NCBI GenBank assembly: GCA_963801715.1
Contig: CAWDGB010000005.1
Coordinates: 62,001 to 126,000 of the forward strand
DNA: 64,000 bases
Reading direction: 5' to 3'
Source of the DNA: CAVVJA01 sp963801715
GTDB taxonomy: Bacteria; Actinomycetota; Actinomycetes; Mycobacteriales; Jatrophihabitantaceae
Numbering within the stretch: the stretch's first letter is position 1; every line of letters starts with the position of its first letter. A program made the position numbers and the translations under genes. A model generated the notes under the pieces. The model was not told where the DNA came from. It searched no databases and worked only from the letters and a program-made list of their open reading frames with translations. This document shows, piece by piece, positions 34,486-42,223 of the stretch.

Positions 34486-34508
34486 GCTATCGGAAAGTGG
34501 ACGAGATG
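34486..34508. promoter_or_regulatory. Operator-like site before the ComA-type gene
   Basis: These 23 bases (GCTATCG, a 9-base spacer, then CGAGATG) match the repeat at 30919-30941 at 15 of 23 positions, including CTATCGG and TGGACGA. The right arm has decayed, and it reaches the ATG at 34506. It is a candidate second site for the same regulator. Confidence 0.4.
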
Positions 34509-35297
34509 AATACTATAGGCAACGTGAGCGGGCCGACGTTTCTAACCGTGCCTGAGCGCAGTCGCAAGCCGCGGACGGTCGGCGTCACGCATGTCCTCGA
34601 CAAGGGCGCGAGCGTGGTGCATACCGAGGCGATCCTGGCCAGCGCGGCTCCGTTCATCGACATCTGGAAGTTCGGCTGGGGAACCGCCTACCTCGATCGC
34701 GGACTCGACCGGAAGCTTGCGCAGCTGCGCGGGGCCGACGTGCGGAGCTGCCTCGGCGGCACGCTTCTGGAAATCGCCTGGCTCCAAGGCAAGGAGACCG
34801 AGTGCCTGGCCTGGGCGCAGGACGTCGGTTTCGACTGCGTGGAAGTCTCCCGTGGCGTCGCCGACATGACCGCCGCCGACAAGCACGAACTCGTACGGCA
34901 GGCGGCCGCGTCCTTCGTTGTCCTCACCGAGGTCGGCCGCAAGGATCCGGAGCACGTCATGTCGCCCGGCGAGTGGGCCCAGGAGATCAAGGGCGACCTC
35001 GACACCGGGGCTCGTTGGGTCCTTACCGAGGGCCGGGAGAGCGGCACTGTCGGCCTCTACCGAGCCGATGGGAGCGTGCGCGAAGACGTCGTCGCGGCGG
35101 CTACGAATGTCGCCGGTGCGAGCCGGATCCTGTTCGAGGCGCCACGCAAAGACCAACAGGCGTGGCTTATCCACGCCTTCGGTCCGGAAGTGAACCTGGC
35201 GAACATCGCGTTGGACGAAGCCTTGGCACTGGAAACCTTGCGGCTAGGGCTGCGCGCCGACACGTGCGACCTGGCCCGGCAATGGTTGACCGTCTGA
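34506..35297 (+). CDS. ComA family phosphosulfolactate synthase-like protein
   Basis: This 263-residue TIM-barrel protein is related to phosphosulfolactate synthase, which adds sulfite to phosphoenolpyruvate as the first step of coenzyme M synthesis. Conserved blocks match the archaeal and Xanthobacter (XcbB) enzymes: GVTHVLDKGAS near residue 22, DIWKFGWGTAYLDR near residue 50, RSCLGGTLLEIAWLQGK near residue 80, FDCVEVSRGVADM, and TEVGRKDPEH. The ATG at 34506 has no clear ribosome site; GTG 34524 is possible. It leads a five-gene operon in which every gene overlaps the next. I infer, but cannot prove, that it uses PEP and sulfite. Confidence 0.87.
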   Translation: MNTIGNVSGPTFLTVPERSRKPRTVGVTHVLDKGASVVHTEAILASAAPFIDIWKFGWGTAYLDRGLDRKLAQLRGADVRSCLGGTLLEIAWLQGKETECLAWAQDVGFDCVEVSRGVADMTAADKHELVRQAAASFVVLTEVGRKDPEHVMSPGEWAQEIKGDLDTGARWVLTEGRESGTVGLYRADGSVREDVVAAATNVAGASRILFEAPRKDQQAWLIHAFGPEVNLANIALDEALALETLRLGLRADTCDLARQWLTV

Positions 35298-36196
35298 ACT
35301 CGGCCCGAACGGCCGTTGGCAGCAGCCTGTTCCCGGACGAGTACCGCGGCGTTGCGGTCACCACCGTCCAGGGCGAGCTGGACGAGGACGCCCTGCGGCG
35401 CCGCTTCCTCGGGCGTGAGGCGTATCGCCGCACCCGCTATATCGTCGTCCGCAGCGGGGAGCGGACGGCGATCGTGGCTGTCGGCAAGGAGTCTGACGAT
35501 CCGTTGTTCTCGCCGATCGTCGAGGTGCACGTCCTCGCCCACGAGACCGAGTGCGTATACCTGGTCTGCCCAGACGTGGACACCGCCGTGCCGTCGGCCG
35601 TCGCCCAAGCCGCGCGTGAGCACGCGCCCGATCACCGCGGTGTGGTCGTTCAGGGCCGCTACGGCCATGTCAGCTTCATCGTCGATCCGACGGCAGTGCG
35701 GATAACGGTCACCGAGGTCGTGCCGCCATATCCGGCCAAACTCGTCGATCAGGCGCGCCGGATACTCGACGTCGCGGAGGACATCCGTCCGGTCGAGCTC
35801 GTCCCCGACGTCGTCACGCTCGAGGCACTGGCCCGGACCCGGCCGTCGGTCAGCTACTTGCTGCCGTGCCGAGGCGGCGGATTCACTGTCGAGGGTGCCC
35901 ACACGGCCTACCTCGACGAGCGGCCGGAACGCGAGCCCTGGGTCCTCATCGGCTGCGAGCGCTCGCAACAGATTCACGAGCACTTCTACGGTGAGCGCGC
36001 GGCCCAGGTCGACATCTGCCCGCGAAACCGCACCGGATTGACCGGCGCCGTGCTGACGAAGTGTTGCCTGCTCGAACGACACATCGAGGTGAACGGCGGC
36101 CGGGCTGTCGTGCCGTGGGGCGCCACCCTGACGCAAGTCTCGCAGGCCTTGGCCGCGCTGGTCGGTGAACGGGAGCAGGCATGGGAGCCCGCCTGA
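35282..36196 (+). CDS. Unidentified cysteine-containing protein of the ComA operon
   Basis: This 304-residue protein overlaps the ComA-type gene by 16 bases and the fusion gene by 16 bases. I do not recognise the family. The first two thirds look like mixed alpha/beta (YIVVRSGERTAIVAVGKESD, EVHVLAHETECVYLVCPDVD, GVVVQGRYGHVSFIV). The last third carries grouped cysteines: LLPCRGGGF, IGCERSQQ, DICPRNR and LTKCCLLE. These could bind a metal or cluster. Its fixed place inside the operon suggests a catalytic or scaffold role in the same pathway. Confidence 0.75.
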   Translation: MVDRLNSARTAVGSSLFPDEYRGVAVTTVQGELDEDALRRRFLGREAYRRTRYIVVRSGERTAIVAVGKESDDPLFSPIVEVHVLAHETECVYLVCPDVDTAVPSAVAQAAREHAPDHRGVVVQGRYGHVSFIVDPTAVRITVTEVVPPYPAKLVDQARRILDVAEDIRPVELVPDVVTLEALARTRPSVSYLLPCRGGGFTVEGAHTAYLDERPEREPWVLIGCERSQQIHEHFYGERAAQVDICPRNRTGLTGAVLTKCCLLERHIEVNGGRAVVPWGATLTQVSQALAALVGEREQAWEPA

Positions 36197-38511
36197 CCGA
36201 CTCGGCGCAGTACGCGCATCTGTGGGGTACCGCGGAACTCCTTGCCGTCTTTGACGATCGCGCGCGATTGCAGAGCTGGCTGGACATTCTCGCGGCGCTC
36301 GCAACGGCGCAGGCGAGATTGGGCATCATCCCGGTCGATGCGGCGGAGGAGATCCGCCGCCACGCGCGCGCCGATCTGCTTGATATGGACTATGTCGCGG
36401 AGCAAACCCGGTTGACGTCCCACTCCACGCTCGGGCTCATCCGGGCGTGGCAACGGATCCTGCCCGACTCGGCGCGGGAGCATGTCTACCGCGGAGCGAC
36501 CGTACAGGACGTGACCGACACCTGGTTCGGCCTCGTGATGCGGGCAGTCGGTCGAGTGGCATGGCGCGATCTGCGGGCGATCGAGGACACGTTGCTGGAT
36601 ATGGCCGGGGCGCATCGTGACACCGTGATGGCCGGGCGGACCCATGGTCAGCCGGGCGCGCCGATCACGTTCGGCTTCAAGGTCGCGTCCTGGGCGGACG
36701 AGGTACGCCGGCACATCGCCCGGCTGGCTGAGGGTCGGTCGCGATGGGTGGTTGGCCAGCTTGGCGGCGCCGTCGGCGTCCTGGAATTCTTCGCTCCGCA
36801 CGGTCTGGCCTTGCGCACGGAGTTCTGCCGCGAATTGGGCCTTGGCGATCCCGGCATGTCCTGGCTGACAGCCCGGGACCGGATCGCGGAGTTCGGCGGC
36901 GTGCTCGCACTCATCTGCGGCACCCTGGCGCGCATCGGCAACGAGGTCTACGAGCTGCAGCGTCCGGAAATCGGCGAGCTGTGTGAGCCGACGACACCGG
37001 ACACAGTCGGCAGTATCACCATGCCGCACAAGCGGAATCCCGAGAGCAGCGAACATCTGGACACGCTGGCTCGACTCGTCCGGGCCAATGCGGCCGTGCT
37101 GTACGAAGGCATGGCTGGAACTCACGAGCGAGACGGGCGAAGTTGGAAGGCCGAGTGGGTTGCCCTGCCGGAGATCTGCCTACTCGCCGGCGTGGCCCTC
37201 CAGCAGGCGCAGACCTTGCTGGCCGGATTGATCGTTGACACCGTGGCAATGCGGGAGAATCTCGCGCGGTTCGGGGACCAGATGACATCGGAGCACGTCC
37301 TCGCCGAGCTGACGCCACGGCTGGGCAAGCATCAGGCCCAGCAGCTGATGCACGAGCTGCTCGCACCCGGGCGTGGCAGAGTCCACGACGTCGTCGGCGC
37401 TCTCGTCACCGCAGGCGTCGTCGCCGAGGCCGACCGGGCAGCGCTCACCGGCGGCTGGGCGATCGGAGACGCCGCGGCGATGGTCGACACAGTGGTCGCA
37501 CGCGGACGGGCAGCGCGAGCGTCAGAACCCGCAGGTGTGGATATGACGCCTCGACGCGTTCCGTTGGCGTGCCTGCCGACACCGCTCGTGCCGGCGCCCC
37601 GCCTGGCTGAGATCCTCGGGTCAGGTCCGCTGTGGATCAAGCGAGACGACTTGACTGGATTCGCCGTGGCGGGCAACAAGGCGCGAGCTCTGGAGTACCT
37701 GCTGGGGGACGCGGTCGACAGCGGCTGCGATGTGCTCGTCGCGGGCGGAAGCGTCTCCTCCAACTTCTGCGCCGCGGCCGCCGTGGCCGCGCGCCGTTGT
37801 GGGCTGGACTGCGAGCTGCTGCTCTCCGAATCGGCCTCGGTGGCCGGCTCGACCAACGTCGCCATCGCACGGGCGGTCGGAGCGCTGCTGCACTTCGACG
37901 CCGCTCCGACCCGCGAGACTCTCGACATCGTTCTCTGGGACCGCGTGGACGCGCTCCGAGCGGCGGGTCGGCGGCCCTACCCACTGCCGCGCGGCGGGGC
38001 GACACCCATCGGAGCGGCCGGCTACGCCTATGCCGCCCGAGAGATCGCCGAGCAAACCGCCGCGCTCGGCATCCAACCCGCCATCGTGGTTGTCCCGACC
38101 GGGTCCGGCGCCACTCAGGCTGGACTGGTCGCTGGCACGGTGGGGTACGGACTTCCATGGCACGTCATCGGCGCGTCGGTGAGCCGGCCGATCGGCGAAG
38201 CGACGGAACGGGTGCGGGCACTGGCGAAGGGCTGCGCTGCTGAACTCGGCTTCCCGGATCCGAACCCCGACGACGTGGATGTTCGTGATCTGCGCGGCGG
38301 CGGCTTCGGCCTACCTTCGCCGGCGGACCGCATGAGCGCCGAGCTGGCGCTCACGGCGGAAGGTCTCCTCCTCGATGACCACTACGGAGCCCAGGCCATG
38401 ACTCTGCTCCGACACGTAATCGCCGAGGAGCGTCCCGGCTCGGCCCTCTTCTGGTCGACCGGCGGCCTGGTAGCGGCGCTTGCCGCACTCGGACGGGCAA
38501 CGCCGACATGA
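36181..38511 (+). CDS. Fusion: aspartase/fumarase-family lyase + PLP desulfhydrase-like domain
   Basis: This 776-residue bifunctional protein has two domains. Residues 1 to about 450 form an adenylosuccinate-lyase-like aspartase/fumarase enzyme: AGRTHGQPGAPITFGFK near residue 142, and the mobile loop GSITMPHKRN with S278, M281 and K284. From about residue 455 (MTPRRVPLACLPTPLVPAPR) a D-cysteine-desulfhydrase/ACC-deaminase-type PLP domain follows: WIKRDDLTGFAVAGNKARAL with the PLP lysine K500, VAGGSVSSNFCAAAA, and VVPTGSGATQAGL. Separate enzymes of these two families (XcbC/XcbD and XcbE types) act in bacterial coenzyme M synthesis, in phosphate elimination and sulfur transfer. Its start overlaps the previous gene, and its stop overlaps the next start. 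Confidence 0.87.
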   Translation: MGARLTDSAQYAHLWGTAELLAVFDDRARLQSWLDILAALATAQARLGIIPVDAAEEIRRHARADLLDMDYVAEQTRLTSHSTLGLIRAWQRILPDSAREHVYRGATVQDVTDTWFGLVMRAVGRVAWRDLRAIEDTLLDMAGAHRDTVMAGRTHGQPGAPITFGFKVASWADEVRRHIARLAEGRSRWVVGQLGGAVGVLEFFAPHGLALRTEFCRELGLGDPGMSWLTARDRIAEFGGVLALICGTLARIGNEVYELQRPEIGELCEPTTPDTVGSITMPHKRNPESSEHLDTLARLVRANAAVLYEGMAGTHERDGRSWKAEWVALPEICLLAGVALQQAQTLLAGLIVDTVAMRENLARFGDQMTSEHVLAELTPRLGKHQAQQLMHELLAPGRGRVHDVVGALVTAGVVAEADRAALTGGWAIGDAAAMVDTVVARGRAARASEPAGVDMTPRRVPLACLPTPLVPAPRLAEILGSGPLWIKRDDLTGFAVAGNKARALEYLLGDAVDSGCDVLVAGGSVSSNFCAAAAVAARRCGLDCELLLSESASVAGSTNVAIARAVGALLHFDAAPTRETLDIVLWDRVDALRAAGRRPYPLPRGGATPIGAAGYAYAAREIAEQTAALGIQPAIVVVPTGSGATQAGLVAGTVGYGLPWHVIGASVSRPIGEATERVRALAKGCAAELGFPDPNPDDVDVRDLRGGGFGLPSPADRMSAELALTAEGLLLDDHYGAQAMTLLRHVIAEERPGSALFWSTGGLVAALAALGRATPT

Positions 38512-40010
38512 CCGCGCGTCGGCGGGGCGGACCACCCGAAGGCTCGGCTGCACCGGAGCTGATCGATAGCGGCTTCGCGTTGGAGAACGCGGACGCCCCG
38601 TTCCTGCATGCCGGGCTCAACCTCGCCGACATTGCCCACGTACTGGATCTGCTGCGGCGGGGCATCGTTCCGCCTGCTGCGGCAAGGGATCTGCTGCGGT
38701 TGCTGCTTGAAGTGCAGGGAACCGACGCCGCCCAGTTCCCCTACGACCCCGAGTTCGGCGAGCCCTACAACTCCCGCGAACGGTTCTTCGTATCGCGGCT
38801 CGGCGACGCCGCCGGCTGGCTGCACGCCGGCCGGCCGCGCCGGGAAGCGGCCCGAATCGCATTGCGGATCTACCTGCGGGACCAGCTGCTCGACCTCGTA
38901 GACGTCGTCGTCGACTTCGTGCACCGCACGGCTTCCGTCGCCGCGCAGCACGTCGAGACGCTGATGCCCGACCAGACCTACCTGCAGCAAGCCCAGCCCT
39001 CGACATTCGGCCACTACGTGCTGTCCTTCGCCTACCCGGCGGTGCGCGATGCTGAGCGGCTGCTCGACGAGTTCGGGGCGATCAACCGCAGTCCCGGTGG
39101 CGCCGGTTGCGTCAACGGAACTCGGCTGCTGGACGACCGTGACTTCGTTGCGCGTGCGCTCGGGTTCGACGAGGTCATCGAGCACACCCGCGATGCCATG
39201 TGGCAGATCGACGGGCTGATCCACGTTCTCGCGACGGCGGCCAGCCTGCTATCGACACAGAGCAAACTGGCCGAGGACCTCGAGATCTGGTCGAGCAGCG
39301 AGTTCGACTTCGTGGACCTCGCCGACGCCTACACCCGATCGAGCATCCTCATGCCGCAGAAGCGAAATCCCTACTCTTTGGCAATTGTGCGCGGAGCGTC
39401 GGGCGTCCTCATCGGGCGGCTTACCGGCTTCCTCGCCGTGGCCAAGAGCCCGTCGGCACGCAGCGACAACCTGATCTTCGCCTACGGCGAGGTGCCACGC
39501 GCCCTCGATCTCTCGATCCGGGTGACCCGGTTGATGAGCGGTGTCATGGGCACACTGCACGTCAACGCCGATCGCCTCGCGGAGGAACTCGCCGTCGGTT
39601 ACACCCAGGCCACCGACCTGACCGAGTTCATCGTGCAGAGCTGCGGCGTCGACTATCGCAGCGCCTACGTCGTCGTCGGCAGGACGGTGCGGGAAGCCAG
39701 CCGACGCGGCATCGCTGGAAGGGACATCACCGGGGCAATGCTCGACGAGGCGGCCCGCGCCGAGACCGGCCGTTCCTGGGACCTCACGGACGTGGACCTA
39801 GCTCCGGCGCTGGACGCCCGGGCCATCGTGGCCACTCGGGTCGGAGTGGGCGGCGCCGCGCCCGGCGCCGTGCGGGCGATGATCGCACAATGCGAGCAGC
39901 GGGCGGACTACCTCCGGCGCGCGATCGCCGAGCGTCGCCAGCGGCTACGGCACGCCGAGCGCCGACTACTCGAGGATGCGGCCCGCACGGCGGAGGAGGC
40001 GGCACGATGA
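38508..40010 (+). CDS. Argininosuccinate lyase-like aspartase/fumarase superfamily enzyme
   Basis: This is a 500-residue lyase. Signatures are GEPYNSRERFF near residue 83, YLQQAQPSTFGHY with the catalytic-region residues near 160, SPGGAGCVNGTRL, SSSEFDFVDLADAYTRSSI, and the loop SSILMPQKRN with M282. It resembles ArgH more than PurB, so it is clearly different from the lyase domain of the preceding fusion. No other arginine genes are near. Because it is coupled by an ATGA overlap to the fusion gene, it probably carries out another addition or elimination step in the same pathway. The C-terminal 40 residues form a charged helix (RRAIAERRQRLRHAERRLLE). Confidence 0.87.
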   Translation: MTARRRGGPPEGSAAPELIDSGFALENADAPFLHAGLNLADIAHVLDLLRRGIVPPAAARDLLRLLLEVQGTDAAQFPYDPEFGEPYNSRERFFVSRLGDAAGWLHAGRPRREAARIALRIYLRDQLLDLVDVVVDFVHRTASVAAQHVETLMPDQTYLQQAQPSTFGHYVLSFAYPAVRDAERLLDEFGAINRSPGGAGCVNGTRLLDDRDFVARALGFDEVIEHTRDAMWQIDGLIHVLATAASLLSTQSKLAEDLEIWSSSEFDFVDLADAYTRSSILMPQKRNPYSLAIVRGASGVLIGRLTGFLAVAKSPSARSDNLIFAYGEVPRALDLSIRVTRLMSGVMGTLHVNADRLAEELAVGYTQATDLTEFIVQSCGVDYRSAYVVVGRTVREASRRGIAGRDITGAMLDEAARAETGRSWDLTDVDLAPALDARAIVATRVGVGGAAPGAVRAMIAQCEQRADYLRRAIAERRQRLRHAERRLLEDAARTAEEAAR

Positions 40011-41464
40011 CGACGGACCCGCGACCCCCGGTCGAGCTTCCGACCGAGGTCTCCGTGATCAACGTGGGACTGCCGCTGTTCGCCGATGCCCTGCACGAGC
40101 AGGGGGTGCCGGTGCAGCCCGTCGATTGGCGTATCCCGGCCGGTGGCGACCTGGAGTTGGTGGCCGCGCTCGAGGAGCTTTACGGGCCGCGCTCGGACGC
40201 GATCGAGACGGCCAATGCCGAGGTCGTGCACCGCTTGGACCAGGGCGTGCCGCAGCTCGTTGACGTCACCCCTGCGTCGACTGTGCTTTCCGGCGTGCCG
40301 GAGCGGACGCTGCTGCACTGCGGCCCGGCCGTCGACTGGAACGACGCGTGCAACCCGCTTCGACGCTCGATGCGGGCTGCGGCGGTGGCCGAGAGCTGGG
40401 CCGCCGACGTCGAAGCGGCGGACCGGCTGCTCTCCGACGGCGCGATCAGACTCGAACCGGCCTATCGCTACGACACCGTGGTTCCGATGGCGAGCGCCAT
40501 CGGCCCGTCCGCGCCCCTCTTGGTCGTCGACAACACCGCCGGGGACACGCGGGCATTCGCCCCGGTGAACCAAGGACCCGGCGACACCGCCTGGTTCGGG
40601 CGCGACACGCCGGCGGCGATCGAACGGCTGGTCTTCATTCGGCAGATCGCGGGGCCCATGATCCGCGCTGTCGTGCAGGCGAGTGGCCCGATCGACCTTT
40701 GGGCGCTGGCGGCACAGGGGGTTCAGATCGGCGACGACGTGCACATGCGTACCCAGGGCACGACGAGCCTGCTGGTGCGGAGCATCCTCCCCGCGTTAGC
40801 AGCCCTGCCGGACGACGGGCGGGTGGAATTCGCGCGGTTCCTGGCGGGCAACCACATGTTCTTTCTGAACCTTGCCATGGCCGCGGCCAAGTCGGTCGCC
40901 CTGTGGGCCGAGCAAGTAACCGGCTCGAGCATCGTCACCACCATGTGCCGGAACGGAACGACGTACGGAATTCGGCTCGCGGGCTCGGACGAGATGTTCC
41001 GGAGCCCTGCGCCACCGATTGCCGATGCCCTGTATTACGGGGATCACGGCCCCGAGAGCGCCGCCAAGGACATCGGAGACAGCGCCATCTTGGAACTCGT
41101 CGGCCTCGGGGCCGCGGCCGCGGCCGGCTCGCCCGCCGTCGCGGGCTTCGTCGGTGGCACGATGGCGGACGCGGTCGCGATCACCGAGCAGATGGCATCG
41201 ATCTGCGCCGGGCGCAGCTCCCGGTTCAAGCTGCCTACGTGGGGCAACGCCGGCACGCCGCTCGGTGTCGATGTTCGTCGAGTCGTCGAGACCGCGACGA
41301 CTCCGAGGATTACCACTGGCGTCCTGCACGTCAGTTCCGGCGTCGGACAGATCGGCGCCGGAGTCGCGACCGCGCCGGCGGAATGCTTCCAGGACGCGGT
41401 GCGGGCGCTCGCCGTTCATCGATCGACCGTTCCCGCCGGCAGTCGACCGCTTGATCGATCGTGA
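40007..41464 (+). CDS. DUF1116 (YlbE/AllG-like) protein
   Basis: This 485-residue protein belongs to the DUF1116 family; E. coli YlbE/AllG is a subunit of oxamate carbamoyltransferase with FdrA. Visible blocks are VINVGLPLFADALHEQGVPV near the start, LLVVDNTAGDTRAFAPVNQG, HMRTQGTTSLLVRSILP, FLAGNHMFFLNLAMAAAKSV and ITTGVLHVSSGVGQIGAGVA. GGAGGAGG lies before the ATG, which overlaps the previous stop. It is the last gene of the ComA operon, while FdrA and carbamate kinase lie in the divergent operon. The third known subunit (YlbF, DUF2877) is not in the window. The stop codon lies in palindrome copy 5. Confidence 0.86.
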   Translation: MTTDPRPPVELPTEVSVINVGLPLFADALHEQGVPVQPVDWRIPAGGDLELVAALEELYGPRSDAIETANAEVVHRLDQGVPQLVDVTPASTVLSGVPERTLLHCGPAVDWNDACNPLRRSMRAAAVAESWAADVEAADRLLSDGAIRLEPAYRYDTVVPMASAIGPSAPLLVVDNTAGDTRAFAPVNQGPGDTAWFGRDTPAAIERLVFIRQIAGPMIRAVVQASGPIDLWALAAQGVQIGDDVHMRTQGTTSLLVRSILPALAALPDDGRVEFARFLAGNHMFFLNLAMAAAKSVALWAEQVTGSSIVTTMCRNGTTYGIRLAGSDEMFRSPAPPIADALYYGDHGPESAAKDIGDSAILELVGLGAAAAAGSPAVAGFVGGTMADAVAITEQMASICAGRSSRFKLPTWGNAGTPLGVDVRRVVETATTPRITTGVLHVSSGVGQIGAGVATAPAECFQDAVRALAVHRSTVPAGSRPLDRS

Positions 41465-41506
41465 TCTTGGACCCATTGCTCCCGGGCGACGATATGGCCA
41501 AGGTCA
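41462..41506. repeat. Dispersed palindrome, copy 5 (degenerate)
   Basis: TGATCTTGG (41462-41470) pairs with CCAAGGTCA (41498-41506) with one G-T pair, but the inner arms have decayed. It carries the stop codon of the DUF1116 gene and marks the end of the island's main operon. Confidence 0.6.
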
Positions 41507-41531
41507 TCAGCCAGGAGCAGAGGAGCCAGCG

Positions 41532-41921
41532 TTGAGCGAGCGGATCGTGCATACCCGCTGGGACGGCGGCATGCGGGCGGTTACCGACGCCAACGGCTTT
41601 CAGATCGTCGTGGATGAGCCCGAAACCTCCGGCGGCAACAACACCGGCCCACAACCGACAGATCTCTTCCTGGCCTCGATCAGCTCGTGCTTCGCCCTGG
41701 CGATGGCGTGGGTCGCCCGCAAACACGACATCACGTTGTCCAATCTGACCGTCGATGCGGTCGGTCGCTACGACGGGCCCAAGTTCACACACGTCAACGT
41801 TGCGGTGATGGCTGACAATCCGCGACCTGTCCTGGAGGAGCTCGCCAAGCGCGCCCAGCGGGTCTGCTATGTCACGAACACCCTGCGGCTCGGACCAGAG
41901 ATCACCCTGACCATCGGATAG
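41532..41921 (+). CDS. OsmC family protein
   Basis: This is a 129-residue protein of the OsmC/Ohr fold. It starts at TTG 41532 with AGAGGAG upstream. Family blocks are GGNNTGPQPTDLFLASISSC (with the first cysteine), MAWVARKHDITLSNLTVDAVG, and AQRVCYVTNTLRLGPEI (second cysteine). Ohr/OsmC proteins reduce organic peroxides through two cysteines. It may serve the island or only be its right-hand neighbour; 67 bases and palindrome copy 5 separate it from the DUF1116 gene. Confidence 0.88.
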   Translation: MSERIVHTRWDGGMRAVTDANGFQIVVDEPETSGGNNTGPQPTDLFLASISSCFALAMAWVARKHDITLSNLTVDAVGRYDGPKFTHVNVAVMADNPRPVLEELAKRAQRVCYVTNTLRLGPEITLTIG

Positions 41922-41944
41922 TCACTGCAGGCGAAATGCCACGG

Positions 41945-42220
41945 TCAGCGGGGACGGTAGATGTCGCGGCGATGCTCGATACGCAGCACATGTACGACTT
42001 GAGCGAGGTCATCGATCTCATAGATCACGCGGTAGTCGCCTCGGCGCGCCGCGTACTTGCCAGCAAGTTCACTTCTCAGGGGCTTCCCAACGCGATACGG
42101 GTCATTTGCCAAGACGGCGAAGCAGAATTCAACTGCGGCTGCTGCGGCCTTGGCTGGCAACGCGTTCACAGCCCGACGAGCGCTCGCAGCGAACTCGACT
42201 CGATAATCGCCAACCGTCAC
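41945..42220 (-). CDS. RelE/ParE-type toxin
   Basis: This 91-residue basic protein is of the RelE superfamily, whose members usually cleave mRNA on the ribosome. It shows YRVEFAASARRAVNALPAKA at the N-terminus, KPLRSELAGKYAARRGDYRV in the middle, and VIYEIDDLAQVVHVLRIEHR ending with RRDIYRP. The start lies 3 bases after the antitoxin stop, so the two genes form one operon. Confidence 0.92.
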   Translation of the reverse strand: MTVGDYRVEFAASARRAVNALPAKAAAAAVEFCFAVLANDPYRVGKPLRSELAGKYAARRGDYRVIYEIDDLAQVVHVLRIEHRRDIYRPR

Positions 42221-42223
42221 GCG

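Noticed and set aside
34329..34505. Upstream extension of the ComA-type protein in the same frame
   Set aside because: It would run antisense through the start of the AIR-synthase-like gene and lacks similarity to ComA proteins. ATG 34506 fits the family length.
38508..40010. Assignment as argH of arginine biosynthesis
   Set aside because: No other arginine genes are near, and it is translationally coupled to ComA-type and PLP genes. The family match is to the superfamily fold, not to the pathway.
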